DNA from: Anaeramoeba ignava
Taxonomy: Eukaryota; Metamonada; Anaeramoebidae
NCBI GenBank assembly: GCA_028826165.1
Contig: JAPDFW010000078.1
Span: 62,001 to 126,000, forward strand
DNA length: 64,000 nt
Direction: 5' to 3'
The notes beneath the pieces were generated by a model. That model saw only the letters and a program-made list of their open reading frames with translations. It was not told the origin of the DNA and ran no database searches. A program made the position numbers and the translations under genes. This document shows, piece by piece, positions 1-12,886 of this stretch; positions within the stretch are counted from its first letter, which is position 1, and each line of letters begins with the position of its first letter.

Positions 1-819
1 AAAATTAAATTTATATAAATTATTAAATTATTAATTAATTATTAATATAATATTTAATTAAATAAAAAAGTGGAATAAATAATTTTAAATATTTAAAAAT
101 ATTAATTTAAAAATATATATTTTAAAAAAAATAAAATAAGAAAAAAAAATAAATTAAAATAAAATTTAATTTATTTTATTAAAAAAGGTTCTATGGTGTA
201 AGGGTATTAAATTATTAATTAAATATTAATATAATATTTATTAAATAAAAAAGTGGAATAAATAATTTAAATATTTAAAAATAATAATTTAAAAATATAT
301 ATTTTAAAAAAAATAAAATATTTAATAATTTTAAAAACAAAATATAAATAAATAATTATTAAATTATTAATTAAATATTAATATAATATTAATTAAATAA
401 AAAAGTGGAATAAATAATTTTAAATATTTAAAAATATTGATTTAAAAATATATATTTTAAAAAAATAAAATATTTAATAATTTTAAAACAAAATATAAAT
501 AAATTATTATTAAATTATTAATTAAATATTAATATAATATTAATTAAATAAAAAAGTGGAATAAATAATTTTAAATATTTAAAAATATTAATTTAAAAAT
601 ATATATTTTAAAAAAAAATAAAATATTTAATAATTTTAAAACAAAATATAAATAAATTAATATTAAATTATTAATTAATTATTAATAAAATATTAATTAA
701 ATAAAAAAGTGGAATAAATAATTTTAAATATTTAAAAATATTAATTTAAAAATATATATTTTAAAAAAAAATAAAATAAGAAAAAAATAAATTAAAATAA
801 AATTTAATTTATTTAAAAA
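1..819. repeat. AT-rich tandem array upstream of tRNA-Gln
   Basis: Nearly pure A/T sequence built from units of about 150-180 bp. Each unit carries the only G-containing landmark, GTGGAATAAATAA, at about 71, 252, 404, 556 and 708. It is followed by A/T runs that are almost identical between units. The array opens at the window edge, so its true length is unknown. It ends in the intact tRNA-Gln at 820. No open reading frame of note lies inside it. Confidence 0.85.
187..206 (+). pseudogene. Truncated tRNA-Gln 5' end (A-box fragment)
   Basis: Twenty bases identical to the first 20 of the tRNA-Gln at 820-890: acceptor strand GGTTCTA followed by the A box TGGTGTAAGGGTA. The match stops abruptly in the D loop and continues into the AT repeat. 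The flank 5' of the fragment also matches the flank of the intact tRNA. No anticodon arm, T arm or B box follows. Confidence 0.85.
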
Positions 820-890
820 GGTTCTATGGTGTAAGGGTAGCACGTGAGACTTTGAATCTCACAGTCTAGGTTCAAATCCTGGTAGAACCA
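820..890 (+). tRNA. tRNA-Gln (anticodon UUG)
   Basis: A 71-nt cloverleaf. The acceptor stem GGTTCTA pairs perfectly with TAGAACC at the 3' end, with discriminator A at 890 and no encoded CCA. The anticodon stem is TGAGA/TCTCA around the loop CTTTGAA, giving anticodon TTG, which reads CAA (Gln). The B box is GGTTCAAATCC and the A box TGGTGTAAGGGTA. There is no intron. A run of ten T starts a few bases after the 3' end and would terminate Pol III. An identical copy lies at 12887. Confidence 0.97.
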
Positions 891-894
891 TTTA

Positions 895-904
895 TTTTTT
901 TTTT
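895..904 (+). terminator. Pol III oligo-T terminator of tRNA-Gln
   Basis: A run of ten T residues four bases after the tRNA 3' end, as expected for RNA polymerase III termination. Confidence 0.75.
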
Positions 905-943
905 AATTTTATTTATTTTTTTTTTTTTATTTAAAAAATAAAT

Positions 944-3900
944 TTAAAATTTGTTTTTCCATTTTTGAATTGTTTCATTTTTTGGAAAATTTTGGATTGC
1001 TTTTTGAATTAATTTTTGAATTTCAAATCTTTCAATTTCTTCTTTATTTTCTATTTTTATGTTTTAATTTTAATTGTTTTAATTTTAAATTTTGATTTTT
1101 GATTTTAATTTTAATTTTAATTTTAATTTTTACCTTGATTTTTGATAATAATATCCCATAATATTGATATTCCACTTTCTTGAATTTCTTCATTCTTTTC
1201 AAATATTTTCATTGTTGAAATGATTGTTTCAATTCCTTTCATCCTTTTAATTTCTTTTAAATTTTCTATTTATTATTTTGTATTTAATTATAAATTTAAT
1301 ATTATTTTTCTTTCTTTAATATTATTTTTTTGATTTCTTTCTTTCATTTACCTTCATTTTCAAAAATACAATTAAATAATGTTCTAATTCCATTTTCTTG
1401 AATTTTTTCATGATCTGGAAATTTATTCATTACATTAATAATTGTTTTAATTCCTTCTATTTCTCTCATTTTATTTTTATTATCTTTTTTTAAATTTTAA
1501 TATTAATTTTGAATTTTAATTTTAATTTTAATTTTGATTTTAATTTTAATTTTGATTTTGATTTTGATTTTGATTTTGATTTTGAATTTTAATTTTAATT
1601 TTAATTTTGATTTTGATTTTAAATTTTGATTTTAATTTTAATTTTGATTTTGATTTTGATTTTGATTTTGATTTTGATTTTATTTTTAATTTTAATTTTG
1701 ATTTTGATTTTGATTTTGATTTTGATTTTGATTTTTAATTGGATTTTTTACTGTTATTATCAAAAATAATATTCATTAATGCTCCACATCCTTTTTCTTG
1801 AATTAATTCATTGTTTTCAAATTCTTTCATTGCTGAAATAATTCTTTCAATTCCTTTCATTTCTCCGATTACTTCTCGATTTTCTGATTTTTATTTTATA
1901 TTTTAATTTTGATTTTTGTTTTTTTGAATTTTGATTTTTACTTTTATCAAATCCAATATTCCATAAAATACGAATTCCAATATATTGAATTCCTTTATCA
2001 TTCGAATATTTATTCATTATTGAAATGATAATTTCAATTCCTTTCAATTTCCTTATTTCCTTTTGATTTCCTTTTTTTTTGGTTTTTTTTTAAATTTAAA
2101 TTTTGAAATTTGATTTTAATTTTTTGATTTTACTTTTATTTTTATATGAAATTATGTTTAAAGCATCAAAAACTTGATATTGAATTTCTTTATCATTAAT
2201 CCATTCTTTCATTGTTGAAATTATTGTTTCGATTCCTTTCATTTCTCTAATTTCTTCTTGATTTTCTTTTGAAAGTTTGTTTTGTTTTTGTTTGTTTTTT
2301 TTCTTCATTTTAAATTTGATTAAATTAAATGAATTCATTTTAATTTACCTTGATTATTAAATGAACTATTTAATAGAATTCTACATCCATAATATTGAAT
2401 TATTTTATTCTTTGGAAATTGTTTCATTGCCGGTAAAATTATTCCAATTTCTTTCATTTTTTCAATTTCTGTTTCATTTCCATTTTCAAATCCAATATTA
2501 AACAAACTTCCACATCCATTTTCTTGTATTTCTTTATTATTTGGAAATTTTCTCATTGCTTGAATTATTGTTTCAATTCCTTTCATTTCTCGAATTTCTT
2601 TTTGATTGACTTTTTTGTTTTAATTTGGTTATCAATAATTTTTTATTTTTTGTTTCACTTTTTATTTATTTTTTGAATTTTTTTACTTGAATTATTAATA
2701 CTAATATTCCATAAAGTTTCACATCCTTGATTTTGAATTACTTGAATTTCTGGGAAATTATTCATCATTTTTATAATAATTTCAATTCCTTTTTTCTCTC
2801 TTATTTTATCTTTATTTTCATTGTTGTTATTATTAATAGCAAGATTTTTCAAACAACAACATCCCTGATATTGAATTTCTTTATTATTTGTAAATAATTT
2901 CATTGCTATAATAATTCTTTCAATTACTTGTGTTTCTGTGATTTCTTTTTCCAAACTAATATCATTATTATTTTCATTCATAATAATAATATTATTATTC
3001 AAAACACCACATCCATATTCTTGAATTTCTTCATCATCTTCAAATTTATTCATCATTTCAATAACTGTTTTAATTCCTTTCATTTCTTTAATATTTTCTT
3101 GATTTTCTGTTAAATTTGTTTATATTTATTTTAATTATTATTATTATTATTATTATTTTTATTCTTATTCATATTTTTACTTTCATTATCAATGCTAATA
3201 TTCCATAAAGCTCCACATCCTAATCTTTGAATTTCTTGATTGTTTTCTTTAAAATTATTCATTGTTTGGATAATTATTTCTATTCCTTTTCCTTTTCTTA
3301 TTTTATTCTTATTTTCTATTTGTGTTTTTTTTGTTTGGAATTATTATTGAATTAAATGAAATTATTATTTAATTATTATTGAATTGATTTTAATTTACTT
3401 TGATTATCAAATGAAAGATTCAATAAGCATCCTATTCCATTTCTTTGAATTCCTTGATTATTTTCAAACTGTTTCATTGTTGAAATAATTCTTTTTATTC
3501 CATTTATTTCTCTTATTTTATTAACACTTTCTATAATTTTTTTAATGATTTTAATTTTTTAATTTATATTGAAATTATTTTTACCTTTATTATCAAATGA
3601 AAGATTTAATAAACATCCTATTCCATTTCTTTGAATTTCTTGATTATTTTCAAATTTATTCATTGTTGAAATAATTCTTTCTATTCCATTTGTTTCTCTT
3701 ATTTTATTAACATTTTCTATATTTTTTTTTAATTTTTTTAATGATTTTTAATGATTTTAATGATTTTAATTGAAATTATTTTTACCTTTATTATCAAATG
3801 AAAGGTTTAATAAACATCCTATTCCATTTTCTTGAATTTCTTGATTATTTTCAAATTTATTCATTGTTGAAATAATTCTTTCTATTCCATTTGTTTCTCT

Positions 3901-6900
3901 TATTTTATTAACATTTTCTATATTTTATTTTTTTAATTATTTTAATGATTTTAATGATTTTAATTGAAATTATTTTTACCTTTATTATCAAATGAAAGAT
4001 TTAATAAACATCTTATTCCATTTTCTTGAATTTCTTGATTATTTTCAAATTTATTCATTGTTGAAATAATTCTTTCATTTACTTCCATTTCTTTAATTTC
4101 GTTTTCATTTCCTTTTTTTTTTCATTTTAAAATGAACATTTTCTAATTTTCTAATTTTCTAATTTTCTAATTTGTGAATTTAGATATTTTTACTTTTATT
4201 ATCATAAACAATATTCATTAAAGCTCCAGTTATTGATTCTTGAATATCTTCATTATTTTTAAAATTGATTATTGCTCTAATAATTACTTTAATTATCTGT
4301 AATTCCTTAATTTTCTTCTTATTTTCTGTGTTTTATTTATTTTTTAATTTATTTATTGATTATTTGATTATTTTTTTTTTGGATCATTTTCATTTTACCT
4401 TCATTTTGAAAATCAAAATAAGATAAAGCTGAACAACAATAAAATTGAGTAATACGTGAAGTTGGTGATTCATTCATTTCTTTTATAACTTCTTCAATTC
4501 CTTTCAAAATTCGGTTTTTGATTTGATTTTCTTTTGATTCAAAAAAAAAAGAAAGAAATGAATAATTAAAATTTTAAATAAATTGAGATCAATTATTTGA
4601 TTTTAAAAAAATAAAATGGATAACAATATACCTTCTTGATCAACTTCATTAGTGTTTGAATAATCAAATACTTTATTTTATAAAATAAATAAATAAGAAT
4701 TATTACTATTAATATCATTATCATTTTCATTTTAGAAATTTTAGGTTTTGAATTGAAAAAAAAAATTTACTTTCATTTTCTATTTCAAGAAACTTTATTA
4801 AAAATGATATAAAAAGTTGAATCCTTTGGTTATCTGGAAAATTTTTAATTCCTTTTTTAATTAATTCAATTCCTTGAAGTTCTATAATTTTATTTCGGAT
4901 TTCTATTCAAAAAAATATATAAAAAGTAAGTAATTATTTTTATTATCATATTCTTCACTTACTTTTGTTATTTGCACAAATAATTTGTAAAAACTCAAAT
5001 CCAAATTGTTGAATTTCATTCTTATATTGGAAATTATTCATTAATTTGATCACCATTTCAATTCCATTTAATTCTGAAATTATATTTTGGTTTTCTATTT
5101 ATTTTTTATTTTTTATTTTTTATTCAAATTAATAATTTTGATTATTATTTTTATTATTATTAGTTTTATTTATTTTACGTTGATTTTGAAAAGAAAAACT
5201 TGATAAACATTTTAATCCTCTTGTTGTAACTATGCTACTGTTTATAAATTTATTCATTATATTAATAACTGTTTCAATTACTTTTAGTTCTCTTATTTTA
5301 ATTTGATTTCCTAATTATTTTTTTTTCCAAATTTAAATTTAAATTTAAATTCTCTTCTTTTTTTATTTGTTATTTGATTATTTTTAAATTTATTTTGATT
5401 CTTAAAAGTTATTCTGTATAAAGCATTACATGCATCTCCCAGAATCAATTTATCATTTGGAAAATTAGCTATTGTTTTAAGTATTATTTCAATTCCTTTT
5501 AAATCACTAATTTTATTTTGATTTTCTATTTTATTGATTCGATTTTTTTTTTAAAAGAAAATAATTTTGATGAAAAGAAAAGAAAAAGTTTTTTTCTTTC
5601 TCATTTTGAGTTTTACCTTCACTAATTGCAGAAAAAAATTGTAAAAATATAATTCCATTTCTTTGAATACTATCACTATTTGGGAAATGATTTAATGATC
5701 TGATAATTATTTCTATTACGTTTAAATCACTAATTTTATATTGATTTTCTATTTCAATTTTATTAAAAACAAAAACAAAAACACAAATTATATGAAATGA
5801 AATCGAATTTAATTAAAAATTTAATTAATAATTTTTTTTACCTTTATTATCTAAAGGAATATTCGCAAAAAATTTACATCCATTCATATTAACACCTTCA
5901 CTATTTGGGAAATTATTCATTGCTTTTATAATTACTTCAATTACATTCAATTCTTTCATTTGGTATTGATATTGTTTTTAATTAAATCCAAATAAAAAAC
6001 AAAAACAAAATGATTTAATTAATTTTTTTTAAATAAATTTTTAATTTACTTTCAATAAAAAAAGGACAAGAGGTTAATAATCCACATCCATTTATTTGTA
6101 TTATTTCATTATTAGAGAAAGTATCCATTAATTTGGTAACTGTTTTGATTCCATTCAATCGAATAATTTCATTTTGATTTTCTGATTGTTTTGTTTTTTT
6201 TTATTATTTTAATTCAAGATTTAAAAATAATTATAAATTAATTTCTTTATTAATTTATTTTTACCTCGATTATCAGAAATTATATTATATAAACATGTAC
6301 ATCCATTTGAATTAATGAAACGATCATTTGGGTAATTATTTAATGTTTTAATAATTAATTGAATTCCTTTCAATTCTCTAATTTGATTTTGATTTCCTAA
6401 AAAATTGTTTTTTGATTAATTAAAAAAATTAACTCATCTTTTCCTTTTAATTATTTAATTTCTTTACCTCTATTATAAAGAGAAATATCCAATAAAAATA
6501 AAATCCCATTTCTTTGGACTATTATATTATCGGGGAAATTATTCATTGTTTTGATAACAATTTCAATTCCATTTAATCTTGTGATTTGATTTTGATTTTC
6601 TAAATTAAACAACAAAACATGAATTAAATATTTATTAAATATTCAATTTTTTTTGGATATTTCTTTTTTCACCATTATTATTGTGGCAAATATTCGATAT
6701 AAACAAACATCCATTTGCTTGCATAGGACCTTTATTAGGGAAATTATTCATTGCTTTGATAACTATTTCAATTCCATTCAATTTTCTTATTTCATTTTGA
6801 TTTTCTAAATTAAACAACAAAAAATGAAAGAAATTTGAATTAAATTAATTTTATTCTATTTTTTTGGATATTTTACCTTGATTATTTGGGGAAATACTTG

Positions 6901-8992
6901 ATAAACCAGCACATCCATATACTTGAATAAGTTCAATATTTGGGAAATTATTCATTGCTTTGATAATTGTTTCAATTCCTTTCAATTCTCTTATTTGATT
7001 TCGATTTTCTAAAATTAAAACAACAAAACAAAATTTAAAATTAAATCTAAATCAAATTTTTTTGGATATTTATTTTACCTTGATTATTTGGGGAAATACT
7101 TGATAAAAATACACATCCATTTTCTTGAATAAGTTCAATGATTTGGGAAAATTATTCATTGCTTTGATAACAATTTCAATTCCATTTAATTCTCTTATTT
7201 TATTTTGATTTTCTAAATTTAAAACAAAAAATGAAAGAAATTTAAATTTAATTTAATCAATTTTTTTTTGGATATTTATTTTACCTTTGTTATTTTGAGA
7301 AATACTTGATAAACCAGCACATCCATTTACTTGAATAAGTTCAATATTTGGGAAATTATTCATTGTTTTGATAATTGTTTCAATTCCATTTAATTTTCTT
7401 ATTTGATTTTGATTTTCTAAATGTAAAACAATAAAACAAAATTTAAATTAAATCAAATCAATTTTTTTTGGATATTTATTTTACCTTTGTTATTGTGAGA
7501 AAAAAAATATAAAAATCCACATCCAAATAACTGAACAAGTCCATGATTTGGGAAATTATTCATTGTTTTGATAGTAATTTCAATTCCATTTAATTTTGTA
7601 ATTTGATTTTGAATTTCTAAATTAAAAAACAAAAATACATTTAAAATTAAAATTAAATCAATTTTATTCTATTTTTTTTGGATATTTATTTTACCTTGAT
7701 TATTTTCAGAAATAGTATATAAAAATAAAAATCCATTTTCTTGAATAGAATCATTATTTGGGAAATTATTCATTGCTTTGATAACTATTTCAATTCCATT
7801 TAATTTTGTAATTTGGTATTGATTTTCTAAATTTAAAAACAATAATACATTTAAAATTAAAATTAAATCAATTTTATTCTATTTTTTTTGGATATTTACC
7901 TTGATTATCTTCAGAAATAACATATAATAGCAAACATCCACTTTCTTGAATAGAATCATTATTTGGGAAATTATTCATTGCTTTGATAAGTGTTTCAATT
8001 CCACTTAATTTTGTAATTTGATTTTTATTTTCTAAATTTAAAACAAAACAAAAATTAAATTAAATTAAATTTAAATGAAACCAATTTTATTGGATATTTT
8101 ACCTTGATTATTGTCAAAAATGGAATATAATAACAAACATCCATTTTCTTGAATCTTTTCATGATTTGGGAAATTATTCATTGCTTTTATAAGTGTTTCA
8201 ATTCCACTTAATTTTGTAATTTGATATTGATTTTCTAAATTTAAAAACAAAACAAAAATTAAATTTAAATTTAAATTAAATCAATTTTACTGGATATTTT
8301 ACCTTGATTATTTCCTCCAATACCATATAATAACAAAGATCCATTTTCTTGAATCTTTTCATGATTTGGGAAATTATTCATTACTTTGATAACTGTTTCA
8401 ATTATATTCTCTCCAAAAGTTTGATTTCCTTCAATAACAAAATAATCAAAAATTAATTTAAGAAAAATGTTTTTGATTTATTTTTGATTTATTTTTTTAC
8501 TTTTTCTTATAAAATATTCCAATATTTGCACAATTCCATTTAATTGGATTTCATCATTACTTGGAAAATTGTTCATTATTTGTAAAATTTTTGGAATATT
8601 TTCGAAATCTTTTAATGAATTTTTATATTCCAAATTATTTTTTCCATTTTTTAAACAATTCATATTATTAATAATATTATTTCAATTTTTTAAATTTAAT
8701 TATATTTTTTTACTTTCAGATTGAATTGAAATTGATTGAAGTTTTGATTCAGTTTCTTTTTGTTTAATTTGTAATAAACTTTGTTGAAGAGTATTTGTAA
8801 GATCTTGTATTGAAATTGAATCTTTTTAAAATTAATTAAAATTTTATTTTGAATTTTATTTTTAAATTATTTTTAAATCATTTCTAAATTACTTTCTTTT
8901 TCTTTTTCTTTTTCTTTTGTTGATGTTTGTTGAAAAAAATTTGTAAGTGATTGAATAAGTTTTTGATCAATTTTTTCTTCTTTTTTTTGCAT
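944..8992 (-). CDS. Armadillo-like repeat protein, about 37 exons
   Basis: My exon model (minus strand, high to low): 8893-8992, 8714-8821, 8501-8608, 8303-8428, 8103-8234, 7900-8031, 7695-7826, 7485-7616, 7285-7416, 7079-7212, 6877-7008, 6673-6804, 6468-6599, 6265-6396, 6050-6181, 5842-5973, 5617-5748, 5394-5525, 5179-5310, 4963-5094, 4771-4902, 4632-4670, 4399-4530, 4194-4325, 3980-4111, 3786-3917, 3585-3716, 3399-3530, 3181-3315, 2687-3106, 2349-2609, 2134-2265, 1942-2070, 1752-1883, 1352-1483, 1134-1265, 944-1050. All introns are phase 1. Most exons are exactly 132 nt and encode one 44-residue unit of the form NKIREMKGIETIIxAMNKF, then PNNxEIQxxGCxxLxNIS, typical of ARM/HEAT solenoids. 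Predicted length is about 1,700 aa, starting MQKKEEKIDQKLIQ. Exon 7079-7212 is 134 nt and breaks the frame; two splice sites are non-canonical. The family fold is for protein binding; the partner is unknown. Confidence 0.82.
1495..1745. repeat. (TTTTGA/TTTTAA)n tract inside an intron
   Basis: A run of TTTTGA and TTTTAA hexamers filling the intron between the armadillo-gene exons 1752-1883 and 1352-1483. It makes this the longest intron of that gene. Confidence 0.8.
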
Positions 8993-9163
8993 TTTAATTT
9001 AACTTTAATTAATTTTATTATTATAAAAATTTGTTTGAATTAAGAAATAAAAAAAAATGAAAAAAAAATTTCTTTCAATTTATTTTTTTGTAAATATAAA
9101 ATTGAACTTATCAAAAAAAAAAAAAGCAAAAAAAAAATAAGAAATTTAATTTAATTTATAAAA

Positions 9164-9183
9164 GTTTCTATGGTGTAAGGGTA
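9164..9183 (+). pseudogene. Truncated tRNA-Gln 5' end
   Basis: GTTTCTATGGTGTAAGGGTA matches the first 20 bases of the tRNA-Gln with one change (GTTT for GGTT), then turns into AT repeat at the same D-loop point as the fragment at 187. Confidence 0.8.
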
Positions 9184-11904
9184 TTTAATTATTAATTAAT
9201 TATAGATAAAATATTAATAAAATAAAAAGTGGAATAAATATATTTTTTAATTAAAAATAAAAATAAAAATTTAAATAAAATAATTTAAAAATAAAATAAT
9301 TTTTAAAAATAAATATTTATTAATTTCAAAACAAAATATAAATAAATTATAATTAAATTAATTAAATTTATTGATGATAAAATATTAATTTAAAAATAAT
9401 TTTTAAAAATAAATATTTATTAATTTTAAAACAAAAAAATTAAAAATAAAATAAATTTAATTAATAAAATAAAAATAAAATAATTTTTAAAAAATAAAGA
9501 AAAATAAATTAATTTAAATAAAAATAATTTTTAAAAATAACATTATTATTTTAAAAACAAATTATTAATAAATTATTATTAAATTATTAATTAATTATTG
9601 ATATAATATAAATAAAAAGTGGAATAAATATATTTTAATTTAAATTAAAAATAAAATAAATTTAATTTAAAATTTTTAAAAATTAATTTTTAAAACAAAA
9701 ATAAATAAATTATTATTAAAATTAATTTTTAAAACAAAATATAAAAAGTGGAATAAATATATTTTAATTAAATTAAAAATAAAATAAATTTAAATTTTTA
9801 AAAATAATATTTAAAAAGAAATAAAATATTTAAATTAAAAAAAGTGTAAGGGAATAAATATATTTTAATTTAATTAAATTAAAAATAAAATAAATTTAAT
9901 TTAAATAAAATAAATTTTTAAAAATAAATATTTATTAATTTTAAAAACAAAAATATAAATAAACTATAATTAAATTATTAATTAATTATAGATATAATAT
10001 AATAAAAATAAAAGTGGAATAAATATAATTAAATTTAAATTAAAAATAAAATAAATTTAATTTAAATAAAAATAATTTTTAAAAAATAAATATTTTTAAT
10101 TTTAAAATAAAATATAAACAAATTTTTAAAAATAATTAATTAATTATTAATTAATTATTGATTAATTAAAATAAAATTGGAATAAAATAAATTTAATTAA
10201 TTAAATAAAATAAATTTAATTTAAATAAAATAATTTTTAAAAATATTTATTAATTTTAGAAATAAAAATAAATAAATTTATTAAATTATTAATTAATTTA
10301 TATAAAATATTAATAAAAAGTGGAATAAATATATTTTAATTTAATTAAAAAATAAAATAAATTTAATTTAAATAAAATAATTTTTAAAAATAAATATTTA
10401 TTAATTTTAAAATATAAAAAAATATAAATAAATTATTATTAAATTATTAATTAATTATTGATATAATATAAAAAAATAAAAATGGGAATAAATATATTTT
10501 TAATTTAAATTAAAAATAAAATAAATTTAATTTAAATAAAATAATTTTGAAAAAAAATAAATATTTATTAATTTTAAAAAAATTATAAATAAATTATTAA
10601 TAAATTATTAATTAATTATAGATATAATATTAAATAAAAAAAGTGGAATAAATATATTTTAATTTAATTAAAAATAAAATAAATTTAATTTAAATAAAAT
10701 AATTTTTAAAAATAAATATTTATTAATTTTAAAAATAAAATATAAACAAATTATTATTAAATTATTAATTAATTATTGATATAATATTAATTAAAAAGTG
10801 GAATAAATATATTTTAATTTAAATTAAAAATAAAATAAATTTAATTTAAAAATTTTGAAAAAAAATAATTAATTTTAAAAAAAATAAAATAAATTATTAA
10901 AATTAAATTAATTAAATTTAAATTAAAATTTTAAAAGAATAATTTTTAAAAATAAATATTGATATTTAAAACAAAATATTAAACAAAAATTAAAATAAAT
11001 ATATTTTAATTAAATTAAAAATAAAATAAAAATTTAATTTAAATAAAATAATTTTTAAAAATAAATATTTATTAATTTTAAAAACAAAATTATAAATAAA
11101 TTATTATTAAATTATTAATTAATTATTGATATAATATTAAAATAAAAAGTGGAATAAATATATTTTAATTTTTAATTAAAAATAAAATAAATTTAATTTA
11201 AATAAAATAATTTTTAAAAATAAGAAAAAAAGAAATTAATTAAATTTAAATTAAAAAGGTTCTATAAATTTAATTTAAATAATTTAATTTTTAAAAATAA
11301 ATATTTTAATTAAAATTATAGATATTAAAATATAAATAAAATAAAAAGTGGAATAAATATATTTTAATTTAATTAAAAATAAAATAAATTTAATTTAAAT
11401 AAAATAATTTTTTAAAAAATAAATATTTATTAATTTTAAAACAAAATATAAATAAATTATTATTAAATTATTAATTAATTATTGATATAATATTAATAAA
11501 ATAAAAAGTGGAATAAATATATTTTAATTTAAATTAAAAATAAAAATAAATTTAATTTTAAATAAAATAATTTTTAAAAAAAAAGAAAAAGAAATTTAAA
11601 TTAAAAATTTAAATTAAAAGGGTATTAAATTATTAATTAATTATAGATAAAATATAAATAAAATAAAAAGTGGAATAAATATATTTTAATTTAATTAAAT
11701 AAATAAAATAAATTTAATTAAATTAATTTTTAAAAATAAATATTTATTAATTTTTAAAACAAAATATAAATAAATTATTATTAAATTATTTTAATTATTG
11801 ATTAATATTAATAAAAATATAAAAAATAAAAAATAAATTTAATTAAAAATAAAATAATTTTTAAAAAAATAAGAAAAAGAAATTAATTAAATTTAAATTA
11901 AAAA

Positions 11905-11925
11905 GGTTCTATGGGTGTAAGGGTA
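11905..11925 (+). pseudogene. Truncated tRNA-Gln 5' end
   Basis: GGTTCTATGGGTGTAAGGGTA matches the tRNA 5' end with one inserted G in the A box. It breaks at the same position as the other fragments. Confidence 0.8.
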
Positions 11926-12229
11926 TTTAAATTATTAATTAATTATAGATAAAATATAAATAAAAATAAAAAGTGGAATAAATATATTTTAATTTAAATT
12001 AAAATAAAAAATAAAATTAATTTAAATAAAATAATTTTTAAAAATAAATATTTATTAATTTTAAAACAAAATATAAATAAATTATTATTAAATTATTAAT
12101 TAATTATTGATATAATATTAATAAAAATATAATTAAATTTAAATTAAAAAAATAAAATAAATTTAATTTAAATAAAATAATTTTTAAAAATAAAAAGAAA
12201 AAGAAATTAAATTTAATTTAAATTAAAAA

Positions 12230-12249
12230 GGTTCTATGGTGTAAGGGTA
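12230..12249 (+). pseudogene. Truncated tRNA-Gln 5' end
   Basis: A perfect copy of the first 20 bases of tRNA-Gln, broken at the same D-loop position. Shorter relics with only GGTTCTA or GGTTAAATGGTGTAA lie at 11259 and 12869. Confidence 0.82.
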
Positions 12250-12886
12250 TTTTAATTATTAATTAATTATTGATATAATATTAATAAAAAGTGGAATAAA
12301 TATATTTTAATTTAAATTAAAAATAAAATTAAATTTAATTTAAATAAAATAATTTTTAAAAATAAATATTTATTAATTTTAAAACAAAAATATAAATAAA
12401 TTATTAATAAATTATTAATTAATTATAGATAAAATATTAATAAAAAGTGGAATAAATATATTTTAAAATTTAATTAAAAATAAAATAAATTTAATTTAAA
12501 TAAAATAATTTTTTAAAAATAAATATTTATTAATTTTAAAACAAAATATAAATAAATTATTATTAAAATTAATTAATTATTATTGATAAAATATTTTAAA
12601 TTAAAAAATAAATTAAATTTAAATTAAAAATAAAATAAATTAATTTTTAAATAAAACAATTTTTAAAAATAAATATTTATTAATTTTTAAAACAAATTAT
12701 AAATAAATTATTATTTAATTATTAATTAATTATTGATATAATATAAATAAAAAAAATATATTTAAATTTAAATTAAAAAAATAAAATAAATTTAATTTAA
12801 ATAAAATAATTTTTTAAAAAAAAAATAAGAAAAAGAAATTAAATAAAATAATTTTTAAAAATTAAAAAGGTTAAATGGTGTAAAAA

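Larger units (their letters stand above)
9130..12886. repeat. AT-rich tandem array between the armadillo gene and the second tRNA-Gln
   Basis: About 3.7 kb of A/T sequence in degenerate units of roughly 130-300 bp. The landmark AAAAGTGGAATAAATATATTTTAATT recurs about 16 times (for example near 9225, 9618, 10319, 10797, 11148, 11507, 12290, 12446), each followed by AAAATAAATTTAATTTAAATAAAATAATTTTT and TTAATTTTAAAACAAAATATAAATAAATT. It is the same family as the array at 1-819 but more diverged. Truncated tRNA-Gln 5' ends are scattered through it, and it ends in an intact tRNA-Gln. I see no protein gene in it. Confidence 0.85.

Noticed and set aside
9130-12886. Considered a mitochondrial insertion or centromere
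   Set aside because: No mitochondrial genes are visible, and the units resemble those at 1-819 beside the other tRNA-Gln, so a tRNA-linked repeat array is the simpler reading.
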